Of a stretch of DNA of 62,514 nucleotides, positions 7,653 through 16,180 are shown one piece after another (the stretch's first letter is position 1; the number at the start of each line of letters is the position of its first letter). A program made the position numbers and the translations under genes. Source of the stretch: Oceanicaulis sp. GTDB lineage: Bacteria; Pseudomonadota; Alphaproteobacteria; Caulobacterales; Maricaulaceae. The stretch is taken from assembly GCA_020832735.1 (NCBI GenBank), contig JAFIEB010000128.1, positions 1-62,514 of the forward strand, in the 5' to 3' direction. The notes beneath the pieces are model-generated. The model searched no databases, was not told where the DNA came from, and worked only from the letters and a program-made list of their open reading frames with translations.

Positions 7653-8285
7653 ATGACCGCCCAACCCGCCCTGACCTTGTTTCACGCGCCCATGACCCGC
7701 TCCATCCGTCCGCGCTGGGCGCTGGAGGAGATGGGCCTGCCCTACACGCTGGAGCGGGTGGCCTTTGACCGGGGCAATGTGGGCGGGGACGCCTATCGCG
7801 CGGTCAATCCGATGCAGAAAGTGCCGGCGCTGAAAGACGGCGATCAGGTGATCCTGGAATCCACCGCAATCCTGGAATACCTGGTCACCAAGCACGGCCC
7901 GACCCCGCTGGCGGTGACGCCGCACGAGGACGAGTATGGCCGCTATCTCGAATGGCTGCATTTCGCCGAGGCGACCATGTCGATGTCGGTGAACCTGACC
8001 CTCGCCCATACGATGCTGTTGCCCGAAGACCAGCGCAATCCGGCGCTGGCCCAGTGGGCGATCAGCAATGTCAACCGCCAGCTCGCCCTCCTCGCCGAGC
8101 GAGGGCTGGGCGACGGGCGCGAATGGCTGGCCGCCGGGCGCTTCACCGCTGCGGACATCTCGGTGGGATACATGCTCTACCTGCTGAAGATCGTGAAACA
8201 GTTCGACGGCGCGCCCGAACCGGTGAAAGCCTATTTCGGCCGGATCAAGGCGCGCCCGGCCTGGCGCACGGCCAGCGCGGACTGA
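7653..8285 (+). CDS. Glutathione S-transferase family protein
   Basis: Protein of 210 residues with the GST two-domain layout. The N-terminal thioredoxin-like half contains LFHAPMTRSIRPRWALEEMG, the cis-Pro region VNPMQKVPALKDGDQVI and the glutathione-contact ESTAILEYL (about 65-73). The all-helical C-terminal half carries the conserved Asp motif FTAADISVGYML. A Ser (TRS) sits where the catalytic Ser/Cys lies in bacterial enzymes. It probably conjugates or reduces electrophiles in the cytosol; the substrate cannot be told. The start at 7653 is supported by CAGGAG. Confidence 0.87.
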   Translation: MTAQPALTLFHAPMTRSIRPRWALEEMGLPYTLERVAFDRGNVGGDAYRAVNPMQKVPALKDGDQVILESTAILEYLVTKHGPTPLAVTPHEDEYGRYLEWLHFAEATMSMSVNLTLAHTMLLPEDQRNPALAQWAISNVNRQLALLAERGLGDGREWLAAGRFTAADISVGYMLYLLKIVKQFDGAPEPVKAYFGRIKARPAWRTASAD

Positions 8286-8322
8286 CACTTCTGGCGCCGG
8301 GGGCGCAGACAAGAAAGCCGTC

Positions 8323-9648
8323 ATGAACCAGGGCGCCGAAACCATCGAGGCGGGGCTTGCGCGTCTGGCGCGCCTGCACCCCAAATCCATCGATCTGGCG
8401 CTGGGGCGGATCGAGCGCCTGCTGGCGGCGCTGGGCGATCCGCAGGACCGCCTGCCCCCGGTGATCCATATCACCGGCACCAATGGCAAGGGCTCGACCG
8501 CCGCCTTCCTCAAAGCCATCGGCGAGGCGGCGGGTGAGCGGGTGCATGTCTACACCACGCCCCATCTGGTGCGCTTCAACGAGCGCATCGTGCTGGCCGG
8601 GGAGATCGTCAGCGATGATGTGCTGCGCGACGCGTTTGCACGCTGCGAGGCGGCCAATGACGGGGCGGAGATCACGTTTTTCGAGATCACCACTGCGGCC
8701 GCCTTCCTCCTGTTCGCCGAAACCCGCGCCGACCGGGTGATTCTGGAAACCGGGCTGGGCGGTCGGATGGACGCGACCAACGTGATCGTCCGGCCCCAGT
8801 GCACAGTGATCACGCCGGTTAGCCTCGACCATCAGGCGTTTCTGGGCGGCACGCTGCGCGAGATCGCAGGCGAGAAGGCCGGGATCATCAAGCCTGGCGT
8901 TCCGGTGGTGTGCGGGCCCCAGGCGCCCGAGGTCATGGCGGTGATCGAGGCCACCGCCCGGCGCGCCCAAGCGCCGCTGACCGTCTGGGAACGCGACTTC
9001 ACCATACGCCCCGAGCATGGCGGCCTCGTCTATGAGGAGGAGAACCTGCTCTGGGATCTGCCCGCGCCTGGCCTGAAAGGCCCGCACCAGATCGCCAACG
9101 CCGCCCTTGCCGCCGCCGCGGCGCGCGCGTGCGGCTATGACCAGAGCGCGGTGCGCACAGGCGTGGCGCAGGCGCGCTGGCCGGCCCGGCTCCAGCGCCT
9201 CGGCTCAGGTCCGCTGGCGCAGATCGCGCAGGGCGGGGGCGCTGAGCTGTGGCTTGATGGCGGGCACAACCCGGCCGCCGCCGAGGCGCTAGCCGCAGCG
9301 CTGGGCGAGATGGAGGCGGCGCGCGAACGCCCGCTGGTGCTGATCTGCGCCATGTCGCGCAACAAGGACGCGCAAGGCTATCTGCGCTGGTTTTCAACCC
9401 TGGCCGCAAGGGTGATCACGGTGAGTTTCTCCGGCGGGCGCGAGGGTGCGATGAGCGCCCAGGCGCTGGCCGAAGCCGCCCGAAGCGCCAGCCTGCCCGC
9501 CCAGACCGCCGCCGGCCTCGTCGAAGCGGTGCACGACGCGCTGGAGGACTATCCATCCCCCCGCATCGTCATCTGCGGCTCGCTCTATCTGGCCGGCGAA
9601 GTGCTCGCCCTGGAGGCGGGAGACAGCGTGCAGGCCACGCCGGGCTAG
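8323..9648 (+). CDS. folC: Folylpolyglutamate / dihydrofolate synthase
   Basis: Protein of 441 residues of the Mur-ligase-like FolC family, which adds L-glutamate to dihydropteroate and to folates with ATP in the cytosol. The ATP-binding P-loop is ITGTNGKGST (50-59). The block ETGLGGRMDATNVI and the C-terminal LDGGHNPAAAEALA are characteristic. It follows the GST gene by 37 bases on the same strand. A second folate gene, folD, lies at 26.2 kb but is not linked. Confidence 0.93.
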   Translation: MNQGAETIEAGLARLARLHPKSIDLALGRIERLLAALGDPQDRLPPVIHITGTNGKGSTAAFLKAIGEAAGERVHVYTTPHLVRFNERIVLAGEIVSDDVLRDAFARCEAANDGAEITFFEITTAAAFLLFAETRADRVILETGLGGRMDATNVIVRPQCTVITPVSLDHQAFLGGTLREIAGEKAGIIKPGVPVVCGPQAPEVMAVIEATARRAQAPLTVWERDFTIRPEHGGLVYEEENLLWDLPAPGLKGPHQIANAALAAAAARACGYDQSAVRTGVAQARWPARLQRLGSGPLAQIAQGGGAELWLDGGHNPAAAEALAAALGEMEAARERPLVLICAMSRNKDAQGYLRWFSTLAARVITVSFSGGREGAMSAQALAEAARSASLPAQTAAGLVEAVHDALEDYPSPRIVICGSLYLAGEVLALEAGDSVQATPG

Positions 9649-9692
9649 GAAGCCCCCGGCCGCTCTCAAAGCACACGATAACAGGACAGCCG

Positions 9693-9720
9693 ATGACAGT
9701 ACGCTTTTGGCGCGCATAAT
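9693..9720 (+). promoter_or_regulatory. Predicted promoter of the PEPC-like gene
   Basis: ATGACA (9693-9698), a 16-base spacer and CATAAT (9715-9720) each match the sigma-70 consensus at 5/6 positions. The predicted +1 is near 9727. This would put the in-frame ATG at 9719 inside the promoter and favours the ATG at 9752 as the true start. Confidence 0.45.
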
Positions 9721-9751
9721 GTCCGGACACCCCGCCGTTCAGAGTCCCGCC

Positions 9752-12586
9752 ATGACATCATCGTCCCGCCCCCGCACTGCTCAGACCCGCCTGCCCGGCG
9801 CCCCGGACAAGCTCGCCGCCTATTGCCTGAAGGCGCTGGAGGGCGGTTGGGGGGAGGACTGGGATTCCCCCCTGGTCAATCCGGTGGGGGATCTGGCCGC
9901 CCAGCTGTTCTCGGGCCTGCGCCGGGGCGCGGTGTCGCTGGAGGGGCTGGATGCCCTGATTCAGCATTTCGCAGACAAGGGGCTGGCGGCGCGCGCCGCC
10001 GCGCTCGCCCGCCTGCATGCCGGCGGCCTGTCGGGGGAGGCGGAAGTTGAGGTGCGCGGGCGCCTAAACGCACTGGCGAAGCAAGGCTTTGAAGCGTTCC
10101 GCGAGGCTGTTTCGCGCCGGCGCGGCGGCGTGGTGTTTACAGCCCATCCCACCTTCGCTCTGTCGCGCACGGTCCGCGCCGCGCTGGCTGAAGCCGCTGC
10201 AGAGGGCGCGCCGGAGCGTCTGGCCGGACAGGGTCTGATCCATGGCCCGGACAGCGATGTCAGCCTGCTCAGCGAACATGCCGACGCGCTGGCGGCCATC
10301 GATGCCGCGCGCGGGGCGCTGACCGCGCTCAACCGTCTGGTGCTAGAGACCGCGCGCGGCGCTTTCCCTGACCGCTGGAGGTCGCTGGACCCCGACATCA
10401 TCTCGCTGGCCAGCTGGGTGGGTTATGATCTCGACGGCCGCACAGACATCCACTGGGGCCGCTCCATCGCCTTTCGCCTTCAGGAGAAATCCAGCCAGCT
10501 GAACCGCTACGCCAGCCTGATCGAAGCGGCCGGCGCGCCGGGCCTGGCCGGTCTGGCCGATCGGCTGCGCCGCAGCGCGCAAACAAGCACGGACCACGCC
10601 GCCCTGTTCGAGGCTGATCTTGAAGACTCCGCCGCCGTGGTGCGGGCCGCCAACGCCCTGACCGCCGATTATCCCGACCGCATCACCAGCCTGGACAGCA
10701 TAATCGGCGAGCTGGACGCCGTCATCGCAGCGGCGGATGACGAGACCGCCCTGGCGCTGGTGCTGGCGCGCGCGGAGATGAAGGCGGCGGGGCTTGGCGC
10801 GGCGCATATCCACCTGCGCATCAACGCCGCCCAGCTGCGCGGCGCAGTGCGCGCTGATCTCGGTCTTGAAGACGACGAGGCCGATTTCGGCCGTCTCGCC
10901 CTGGCGCGCGCGGCCGAGCGGGCGGAGCAGGCGGAGGTGCGCGCGGTCAGCTTCGCCTCGGTGTTCCTTGAACAGATGACCGCCCGGCGTCAGTTCATGC
11001 TGTGCGCCCAGCTGCTCAAGCATGTCGACGCCGACACGCCGATCCGCTTCCTGCTGGCCGAGTGCGAGACGCCGGCTACGGTTATGGGCGCGCTCTATCT
11101 GGCCCGGCTCTACGGCGTGGCCGACCATGTCGACATCTCGCCCCTGTTCGAGACGCCCGAGGCGCTTGAGCGCGGCGGGCGGCTGATCGAGCGCCTGCTG
11201 GCCGAGCCGGTCTATCGCGACTACATCGCCGGGCGCGGACGGCTCGCCATCCAGCTGGGCTTTTCCGATTCCGGACGGTTCATGGGCCAGGCCGGCGCGC
11301 AGCTGGCCATCGAGCGGCTGCACATCCTCACCGCCCGCGCTCTGGCCCGCCACGCCGTAAAGGGCGTGAGCGTGGTGGTGTTCAACACCCACGGCGAATC
11401 CATGGGCCGCGGCGCCCATCCGGGCGGCTTTAACGATCGGCTGGACCATCTCCTGACGCCCTGGGCGCGCGGCAAGTTCGCCGCGGCAGGCGCGCCGGTG
11501 ATCCACGAAACCAGCTATCAGGGCGGGGACGGCTTTATACACTTCGCCCATCCCGCGCTGGCCAAGGCCACGATGATGGCCACGGCGCGCCATCTGCTGG
11601 CCGGACCGCAAGCCCTGCGCGGCGACCCTTTCTATGCCGAGATCGACTATACCTGGGACGTCTACCGGGCGCTGAAGGCCTGGCAGGAAGCGTTGTTCGA
11701 AAACGCCGACTACCGGGCGGCGGTCACCGCCTTCGCCCCGAACATGCTGGTGCGCAGCGGCTCACGCCGGGCCAAGCGGCCGGGCGCGCCGGGACAGACC
11801 CTGGAATTGTCCATGCTGCGCGCGATCCCCCACAACGCCGCCCTGCAACAACTGGCGATCCCGGTGAATGTGTCGGGCGGTCTGGGCGCCGCCATCGGCT
11901 CAGAGCCGGAACGCATGGCCGCGTTTCTGGAGCGCTCGCCGCGCATGTCGGCCCTGCGCGGGGTGATCGCGCGCGCCCGCACCCTCACCAGCCTGAGCGC
12001 CCTGCGCGGCTATGCCCGCCTGTTCGACGCCAGCGAATGGACCGGCCGGGCCGCAGCAGCGAAAACCGAATCGGCTGAACGCGCCTTTCTGGCGCTGGCC
12101 GGGCGGCTGGCCGACCAGTCGCGCCATACCGCGCTGATGCGTCTGGCCAATCATCTCTCCGCCGACCTGATGCGCTATGACCGCATCACAGCCGGCGCCG
12201 GCCATGCCTGGCGCGAGGACCCCGACCGGTGCGCGGTGGAGGTCCTGCACGCGATCCGCCAGGCGCTGATCATGCAGGCCTTCCTGACCATTTCGCGTCT
12301 GCCGGCGTTCTCGCGCCGCCATGACCTGACGCGGGCGGACCTGATCGATCTGGTGTTCGCCCTGCGCATCCCCGAAGCCGCGGCCGCGCTCGACGAAATC
12401 TTCCCCGAAGCGCGCCCTGGCATCGACACCCTTGAAGCGGTGGCCGAACAGACCGGCGCAGACGAGCCGGCCCGGCGCGGCTACCCGGAAATCCAGGCGA
12501 ACATCATCCGCCCGCTGGCCGCCCTGCATCCCATGATCGAACGGATCACCGTGGCGATCAGCCATTATTACCGGGCGTTCGGTTAG
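9752..12586 (+). CDS. Phosphoenolpyruvate carboxylase-like protein, divergent active site
   Basis: Protein of 944 residues from ATG 9752; in-frame TTG 9707 and ATG 9719 are alternatives. Overall length, helical content and the order of blocks match PEP carboxylase (PEP + bicarbonate to oxaloacetate). The first catalytic block is present as TAHPTF (130-135; classical enzymes have TAHPTE). The later blocks differ from the classical pattern: GFSDSGRFMG (503-512) instead of GYSDSAKDAG, FNTHGESMGRG (544-554) instead of FHGRGGxxGRG, and HETSYQGGDGF (585-595) in place of TEQGE. LRAIP is kept. The protein ends YYRAFG rather than the usual QNTG. It may be a functional divergent PEPC or a paralogue with another activity. 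Confidence 0.72.
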   Translation: MTSSSRPRTAQTRLPGAPDKLAAYCLKALEGGWGEDWDSPLVNPVGDLAAQLFSGLRRGAVSLEGLDALIQHFADKGLAARAAALARLHAGGLSGEAEVEVRGRLNALAKQGFEAFREAVSRRRGGVVFTAHPTFALSRTVRAALAEAAAEGAPERLAGQGLIHGPDSDVSLLSEHADALAAIDAARGALTALNRLVLETARGAFPDRWRSLDPDIISLASWVGYDLDGRTDIHWGRSIAFRLQEKSSQLNRYASLIEAAGAPGLAGLADRLRRSAQTSTDHAALFEADLEDSAAVVRAANALTADYPDRITSLDSIIGELDAVIAAADDETALALVLARAEMKAAGLGAAHIHLRINAAQLRGAVRADLGLEDDEADFGRLALARAAERAEQAEVRAVSFASVFLEQMTARRQFMLCAQLLKHVDADTPIRFLLAECETPATVMGALYLARLYGVADHVDISPLFETPEALERGGRLIERLLAEPVYRDYIAGRGRLAIQLGFSDSGRFMGQAGAQLAIERLHILTARALARHAVKGVSVVVFNTHGESMGRGAHPGGFNDRLDHLLTPWARGKFAAAGAPVIHETSYQGGDGFIHFAHPALAKATMMATARHLLAGPQALRGDPFYAEIDYTWDVYRALKAWQEALFENADYRAAVTAFAPNMLVRSGSRRAKRPGAPGQTLELSMLRAIPHNAALQQLAIPVNVSGGLGAAIGSEPERMAAFLERSPRMSALRGVIARARTLTSLSALRGYARLFDASEWTGRAAAAKTESAERAFLALAGRLADQSRHTALMRLANHLSADLMRYDRITAGAGHAWREDPDRCAVEVLHAIRQALIMQAFLTISRLPAFSRRHDLTRADLIDLVFALRIPEAAAALDEIFPEARPGIDTLEAVAEQTGADEPARRGYPEIQANIIRPLAALHPMIERITVAISHYYRAFG

Positions 12587-12598
12587 AGGGAGATCAGC

Positions 12599-12988
12599 CT
12601 AGAACCCGCGCGGAGCGTGGACCTCAACCCGGTGATCGATCCAGATGGGCTCAAAGCCGGGCAGACGCACCGGATAGCGCAAGACTGTCTGCACTTCGGT
12701 CACCCGCACTTCGCCATAGAGCGTCTCGGCGAACACCACCTCGTAATCGATCGCGGAAAAACGGCCCGTCAGCTCGCGCAGGCGCTGCTCGAACGCCGCC
12801 TCGGTCAGCGCACCGTCAATCATCAGCTCGCGCGCGGTGCGCTCAACCGCCCACTGGGCCGAACCCAGCACGAAGAACGCCTGGCCGAACGCAACCGCCG
12901 CCACAAGCAGCACAGCGAACACCGGCATCAGCAACGCAGCCTCCACCGCGCTGGCGCCGCTGCGGTCGGTGACCCAGCGCCGGATCAT
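12599..12988 (-). CDS. TadE-like minor pilin
   Basis: Protein of 129 residues. A short basic N-terminus (RRWVTDRSG) is followed by the pseudopilin-like segment SAVEAALLMPVFAVLLVAAV, with the conserved Glu at position 5 of the processed form, and a soluble domain. This fits TadE/TadF minor pseudopilins of the Tad (Flp) pilus system, which are processed by the TadV-type peptidase and placed at the membrane. Its ATG overlaps the stop of the preceding TadE-like gene (ATGA). Third gene of a three-gene minus-strand unit; its end is 12 bases from the convergent PEPC-like gene. Confidence 0.82.
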   Translation of the reverse strand: MIRRWVTDRSGASAVEAALLMPVFAVLLVAAVAFGQAFFVLGSAQWAVERTARELMIDGALTEAAFEQRLRELTGRFSAIDYEVVFAETLYGEVRVTEVQTVLRYPVRLPGFEPIWIDHRVEVHAPRGF

Positions 12989-13407
12989 CGCACCCGCACC
13001 TTGTCATGGGCGACGGTCTGGTAGGCTTGAAATACGCCGTCGACCTCGGCCTGCAGCTCGATCAGCGCATAGATGTCCGGCGGCGAACCGTCCGTACACA
13101 GCTGGATGCAGGACGCCGTCACGCCGCCGCACTCGCAGCTGCGGTTCACCACCACCTGTCCGCCGTCGGGCATGGCGGTCCAGCTGCGCTCCACGATCTG
13201 GCGCGCGCGCTCCACATCGGTTCCTCCGGCGATGAAATACTGCGTGCCCGCGCGCGCAGCGCTGAGCATGTCAGAGCGTTGCAGCCCGATCTGGGCGAGA
13301 TCGGCGGCGCCGAGCATGGCGAGCACCAGAACCGGCGCGATCAGCGCCATCTCGACAGCCATGCCGCCGCGCCGGTCCTTCAGCCAGGATATGACCTTGC
13401 GCACCAT
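12985..13407 (-). CDS. TadE-family pilus assembly protein
   Basis: Protein of 140 residues with the TadE layout: basic start (MVRKVISWLKDRRGG), the hydrophobic segment MAVEMALIAPVLVLAMLGAA, and a soluble C-terminal domain. The latter has a Cys-rich patch (CECGGVTASCIQLC, about 91-104) that could form disulfides outside the cytosol. It is the middle gene of the tadG-like/tadE/tadE unit, 5 bases after the first gene and overlapping the third. No tadA/B/C or rcpA genes are present in the window, so the main tad cluster must be elsewhere. Confidence 0.82.
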   Translation of the reverse strand: MVRKVISWLKDRRGGMAVEMALIAPVLVLAMLGAADLAQIGLQRSDMLSAARAGTQYFIAGGTDVERARQIVERSWTAMPDGGQVVVNRSCECGGVTASCIQLCTDGSPPDIYALIELQAEVDGVFQAYQTVAHDKVRVR

Positions 13408-13412
13408 CGCCT

Positions 13413-14651
13413 TTACTCCACCAGCCGGACGGCGCCAGGCGTCTGGATGGTCTGGACCCCGCCATGGGAGCAGTCGGATTCAAAGTTCGCATTGCCTGAC
13501 AGGTTCATGCGCCAGGAAACGATGCGCGTGCAGCCCTGACTGCCCGAGAAATTGCCGAGCATGTCCACGGTCTGGGACGGGAAATACACCGCGCCGATCA
13601 GGGCGCTCGACGCGGTGCCGTTCAGCCGCACGCTGGTCCCGGGCGCATTGGCGCGGTCGCCCCAAAGCACAAGGCCTGCATAGGGTCCAGATGACGGCGC
13701 GGAGAGATGGATGTCGGCATTGCCGTTCATCTGCACCTCGGCGTTATTGGTCAGCACAATGGTCACGCCATGCCCGACAACACTGGCGCTGCCATTGATC
13801 CGCATCGTGCCGCCATCGACGATATAGACGCCCGGCTCCATCTCGATGGAGCCGTTCAGCGTCATGCCGTTGCAGTAGCGTCCGGGCTGGATGGTGCGCA
13901 CGCCAGGTCCGCCCGGAACGTTGCGGCAACCCGAAGCCGTGGGCGTTTCGAGATGGTCGAACGGATCAAGCGCCGGGGGCAGGTGGGTGCGCGGCTCGGG
14001 GCAATCGGTAAGGACGAGCCCGGATGTCGCGGTGATCCCGCCCACTGCATTGGCGCAGGTCGCCAGCACCTGACCCGAGCCCGATACGGTCAACCCGTCG
14101 GGCGCGATGGAATTGGTCATCAGATCGCACTGGGTCAGACGGGTCTCGCTGGAGCCGGAAAAGCGCATCGATTCAGAACCGGACGAGTCGAGAGCCAGCA
14201 GGCAGGCCGGGCGGGCGTCTTCGAAGCGGGCGACGGCGCGCACCTCGAAGCGCACATCTTCTTTCAGGAACAGTCCGGAAAACAGGCGCGGCCAGCTCTG
14301 CTCGATAATCACTTCCACCGCGCGCGGAGTGCGGTGGGCGCCGGAGAGCGGAGGCATGTTGACGGCGATGGGACCCCGGTCAGGCCGGTAGCCATGACGC
14401 TCAGCCTCTTCGATCACGCCCTGGCGCACCAGCGCGTCATCGCGTCCGGCGCGTTTGTCCACGGCGCCGGTATAGGCCGAGAGGTCGGCGGCCATCTGGG
14501 CGGCGCGCTGCTGGTAGAACCACAGGGCCGTCTCAGCGCCCAAACCGCCGCCAGCCACGATCACCGGGGCGCACACCGCCGTGATGACAGCCGCCTGCCC
14601 GCGCGTGTCGCGCAGAAAACGCGTACATGTGGTGACGATGCGCCTCAGCAT
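13413..14651 (-). CDS. TadG-like pilus protein with a repetitive beta-rich C-terminus
   Basis: Protein of 412 residues. The N-terminus has the TadG-type membrane segment (RDTRGQAAVITAVCAPVIVA, about 14-33) followed by the conserved Asp/Ala-rich helix. From about residue 150 the protein becomes a series of short beta repeats rich in Asn, Gly and Ser (for example LTVSGSGQVL, MTLNGSIEME, VQMNGNADIHL, LNGTASSALIGAVYF), typical of a right-handed beta-helix. This suggests a surface or periplasmic adhesive or scaffolding part. It leads the three-gene unit and has GGAG 6 bases before its ATG. A classical von Willebrand domain of TadG is not evident. Confidence 0.75.
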   Translation of the reverse strand: MLRRIVTTCTRFLRDTRGQAAVITAVCAPVIVAGGGLGAETALWFYQQRAAQMAADLSAYTGAVDKRAGRDDALVRQGVIEEAERHGYRPDRGPIAVNMPPLSGAHRTPRAVEVIIEQSWPRLFSGLFLKEDVRFEVRAVARFEDARPACLLALDSSGSESMRFSGSSETRLTQCDLMTNSIAPDGLTVSGSGQVLATCANAVGGITATSGLVLTDCPEPRTHLPPALDPFDHLETPTASGCRNVPGGPGVRTIQPGRYCNGMTLNGSIEMEPGVYIVDGGTMRINGSASVVGHGVTIVLTNNAEVQMNGNADIHLSAPSSGPYAGLVLWGDRANAPGTSVRLNGTASSALIGAVYFPSQTVDMLGNFSGSQGCTRIVSWRMNLSGNANFESDCSHGGVQTIQTPGAVRLVE

Positions 14652-14698
14652 GACGGCTCCGCTTCCATTGGAGACCCGTCAAATATGCCGCTCGTGCG

Positions 14699-14713
14699 TT
14701 AAGCGCCTGGTAA
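14699..14713 (-). promoter_or_regulatory. CtrA-box-like sequence upstream of the Tad genes
   Basis: On the minus strand the sequence reads TTAC-N7-TTAA, one base from the CtrA consensus TTAA-N7-TTAA. It lies 48 bases upstream of the tadG-like ATG. CtrA controls pilus genes in Caulobacter and this window encodes RcdA, so CtrA control is plausible. A single near-match is weak evidence. Confidence 0.3.
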
Positions 14714-14744
14714 GAAATGCGGTTAATCAGACGTATACGGAGCG

Positions 14745-15017
14745 TCAGGCCACGCCGATGCGCGGCGGCCCGCCTTGTCCAGCTTCTGACGGCCCGAAGG
14801 CCCGGTTCAGGGTCTGGGTGGAATCGCTGGCCAGATCGATGGCGGAGGTCAGGTGCTCAAGCACCTTCACATTATTCGCCAGCACATGCAGGGCCTCCGG
14901 CCTGACATCACCGGAAATCTTGGTGCAGCGCACCAGAACTTCCGCGCGCAGGGCCATGAGGATGTCTTCCAGCTTCATGCCCCCGGGATTATCATCGGAC
15001 ACCAGGTAACGCGTCAT
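14745..15017 (-). CDS. Hypothetical 90-residue protein
   Basis: Protein of 90 residues, mostly helical, with no recognised family. It starts MTRYLVSDDNPGGMKLEDIL, contains the hydrophobic/charged helix MALRAEVLVRCTKISG and ends in a Gly/Pro-rich tail. No signal peptide or membrane span. The start is fixed by a perfect AGGAGG seven bases before the ATG; an upstream in-frame ATG at 15146 has no such support. It lies ahead of the Tad genes on the same strand with a 93-base gap, so it may or may not belong to that unit. Confidence 0.7.
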   Translation of the reverse strand: MTRYLVSDDNPGGMKLEDILMALRAEVLVRCTKISGDVRPEALHVLANNVKVLEHLTSAIDLASDSTQTLNRAFGPSEAGQGGPPRIGVA

Positions 15018-15160
15018 GACCGCCTCCTTGTCTTGCGGGTCAGGCGGGCATGATGACGCAGGCCCGTCATTTTTCCGTAAATGCGGGCGCCGGCCCTTGC
15101 CCGGCCCCGCCTGGCGGGTCAGGTTCGCGTCCTCAAAGCAGCGCACACGGAGCGAACATC

Positions 15161-15448
15161 ATGAGCAGACCGGAACGGATCGGAGCGGCGGCGCTGGCCA
15201 AGGCGCTGGACGGCTGGCAGGCGGTCGAGGGCCGCGACGCGGTGCGCAAGGTCTACCGCTTTGACGACTTCAAAACCGCCTTCGCCTTCATGACCCGCGT
15301 TGCGCTGAAAGCCGAGCAGATGGACCACCACCCTGAATGGTTTAATGTTTACAATAAAGTGGACGTCACCCTCTCGACCCATGACGCTGACGGCGTGACC
15401 ACGCTGGACCAGGAGCTGGCCCGCTTCATGGACGACGCGGCGCGCTAA
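15161..15448 (+). CDS. phhB: Pterin-4a-carbinolamine dehydratase
   Basis: Protein of 95 residues, the usual length for PCD/DCoH. The enzyme dehydrates 4a-hydroxytetrahydrobiopterin, or otherwise serves pterin recycling, in the cytosol. The signature block [20 protein letters not shown] (53-72) contains the conserved His-His-Pro-Glu-Trp. No phenylalanine hydroxylase gene is near. In bacteria lacking that enzyme the family has also been tied to molybdopterin or folate metabolism. Divergent from 14745-15017. Confidence 0.92.
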   Translation: MSRPERIGAAALAKALDGWQAVEGRDAVRKVYRFDDFKTAFAFMTRVALKAEQMDHHPEWFNVYNKVDVTLSTHDADGVTTLDQELARFMDDAAR

Positions 15449-15522
15449 GGGCTCTGATTTTTCGCAATGTCAAACCGCAAAATCGGTTCCCGCTTCGGCT
15501 GAAACGGCTCTGAGCGCAGCGC

Positions 15523-15954
15523 TCAGCCTGCGTGGATCATGACCGTGTCGAGCAGCACCCGGGCGCGCCCGGGGCCCAGCACGCGGTCAGTCTCGGCCTG
15601 CAGCAGATCGGCGATGGCTTCAGCGTCCGGCACGCCGGGCCAGGCGTACTGGCGCACCGCATAGCCCAGCAGCGCGCGCGTCCAGGCGTCGCGCAGAAAG
15701 GCGCGGCGCTGTTCGATCAGGGCGCGGTCGCCGCGCGCCGGCGCATCCAGCCCGAAAGCCACCTGCAACTGACCGACGGTGCGCCCGCCCGACCGCACAG
15801 GAGCATGCAGCGCAGGCTGGGCGATATGGGTGTCGGCGGTGGTGATATGGCGCCCGGCGCCGGGTTCGCCCGCCGCAGCCGCCGGCCCCGTCAGGACCGT
15901 CAGCGCAGCCAGCACGGCCAGGGCGGCGGCAAGGGGGGCGGGCGCGCGCGTCAT
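15523..15954 (-). CDS. Secreted hypothetical protein, FliL-like C-terminus
   Basis: Protein of 143 residues with an N-terminal Sec signal peptide (MTRAPAPLAAALAVLAALTV then Ala-rich, cleavage likely after AAA near 28). The remainder contains DRALIEQRRAFLRDAWTRAL and ends GRARVLLDTVMIHAG. The succession of helix, helix and C-terminal strand recalls the periplasmic domain of FliL, which stabilises flagellar stators, but no other flagellar gene is nearby and the match is by eye only. The upstream Shine-Dalgarno is weak. A 17-base inverted repeat (15510-15526) overlaps its stop codon. Confidence 0.6.
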   Translation of the reverse strand: MTRAPAPLAAALAVLAALTVLTGPAAAAGEPGAGRHITTADTHIAQPALHAPVRSGGRTVGQLQVAFGLDAPARGDRALIEQRRAFLRDAWTRALLGYAVRQYAWPGVPDAEAIADLLQAETDRVLGPGRARVLLDTVMIHAG

Positions 15955-16099
15955 GGGCGCACAGTGACACGGGCGCGGTAAAGGAGTGGTTGCAGGTTCA
16001 ATCGAGATCCGGCGTGAAGAGAGTGTGGCTTACCGGGCCAGCGCATCGGGCGAGACAGGAACCCACTGATTTTAAAACAATTTCAAGCGCCAAATGAAT

Positions 16100-16128
16100 T
16101 TGACACGATTCTTTCATGACACTACCAT
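16100..16128 (+). promoter_or_regulatory. Sigma-70 promoter of the AT-rich phosphotransferase gene
   Basis: A perfect TTGACA (16100-16105), a 17-base spacer and TACCAT (16123-16128; 4/6) lie upstream of the AT-rich gene. The predicted +1 near 16135 gives a leader of about 46 bases. The promoter is overlaid by repeats of TGACA (see the next entry). Confidence 0.65.
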
Positions 16129-16148
16129 GACAAACTGATGACACGATT
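16101..16148. repeat. Four phased TGACA repeats over the promoter
   Basis: TGACA occurs at 16101, 16117, 16128 and 16139. The last three are exactly 11 bases apart, and the outer two extend to a perfect 10-base repeat TGACACGATT. Helical phasing over a promoter suggests a binding site for a regulator that contacts one face of the DNA. No regulator gene is adjacent. Confidence 0.5.
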
Positions 16149-16180
16149 GCTTAGAGCGCCATTCGAAGAAAATAATCATC

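Noticed and set aside
15510-15526. Inverted repeat CTGAGCGC-A-GCGCTCAG as a terminator
   Set aside because: The one-base centre leaves a short stem after loop opening, and no T-run follows on either strand. It overlaps a stop codon and may be chance.
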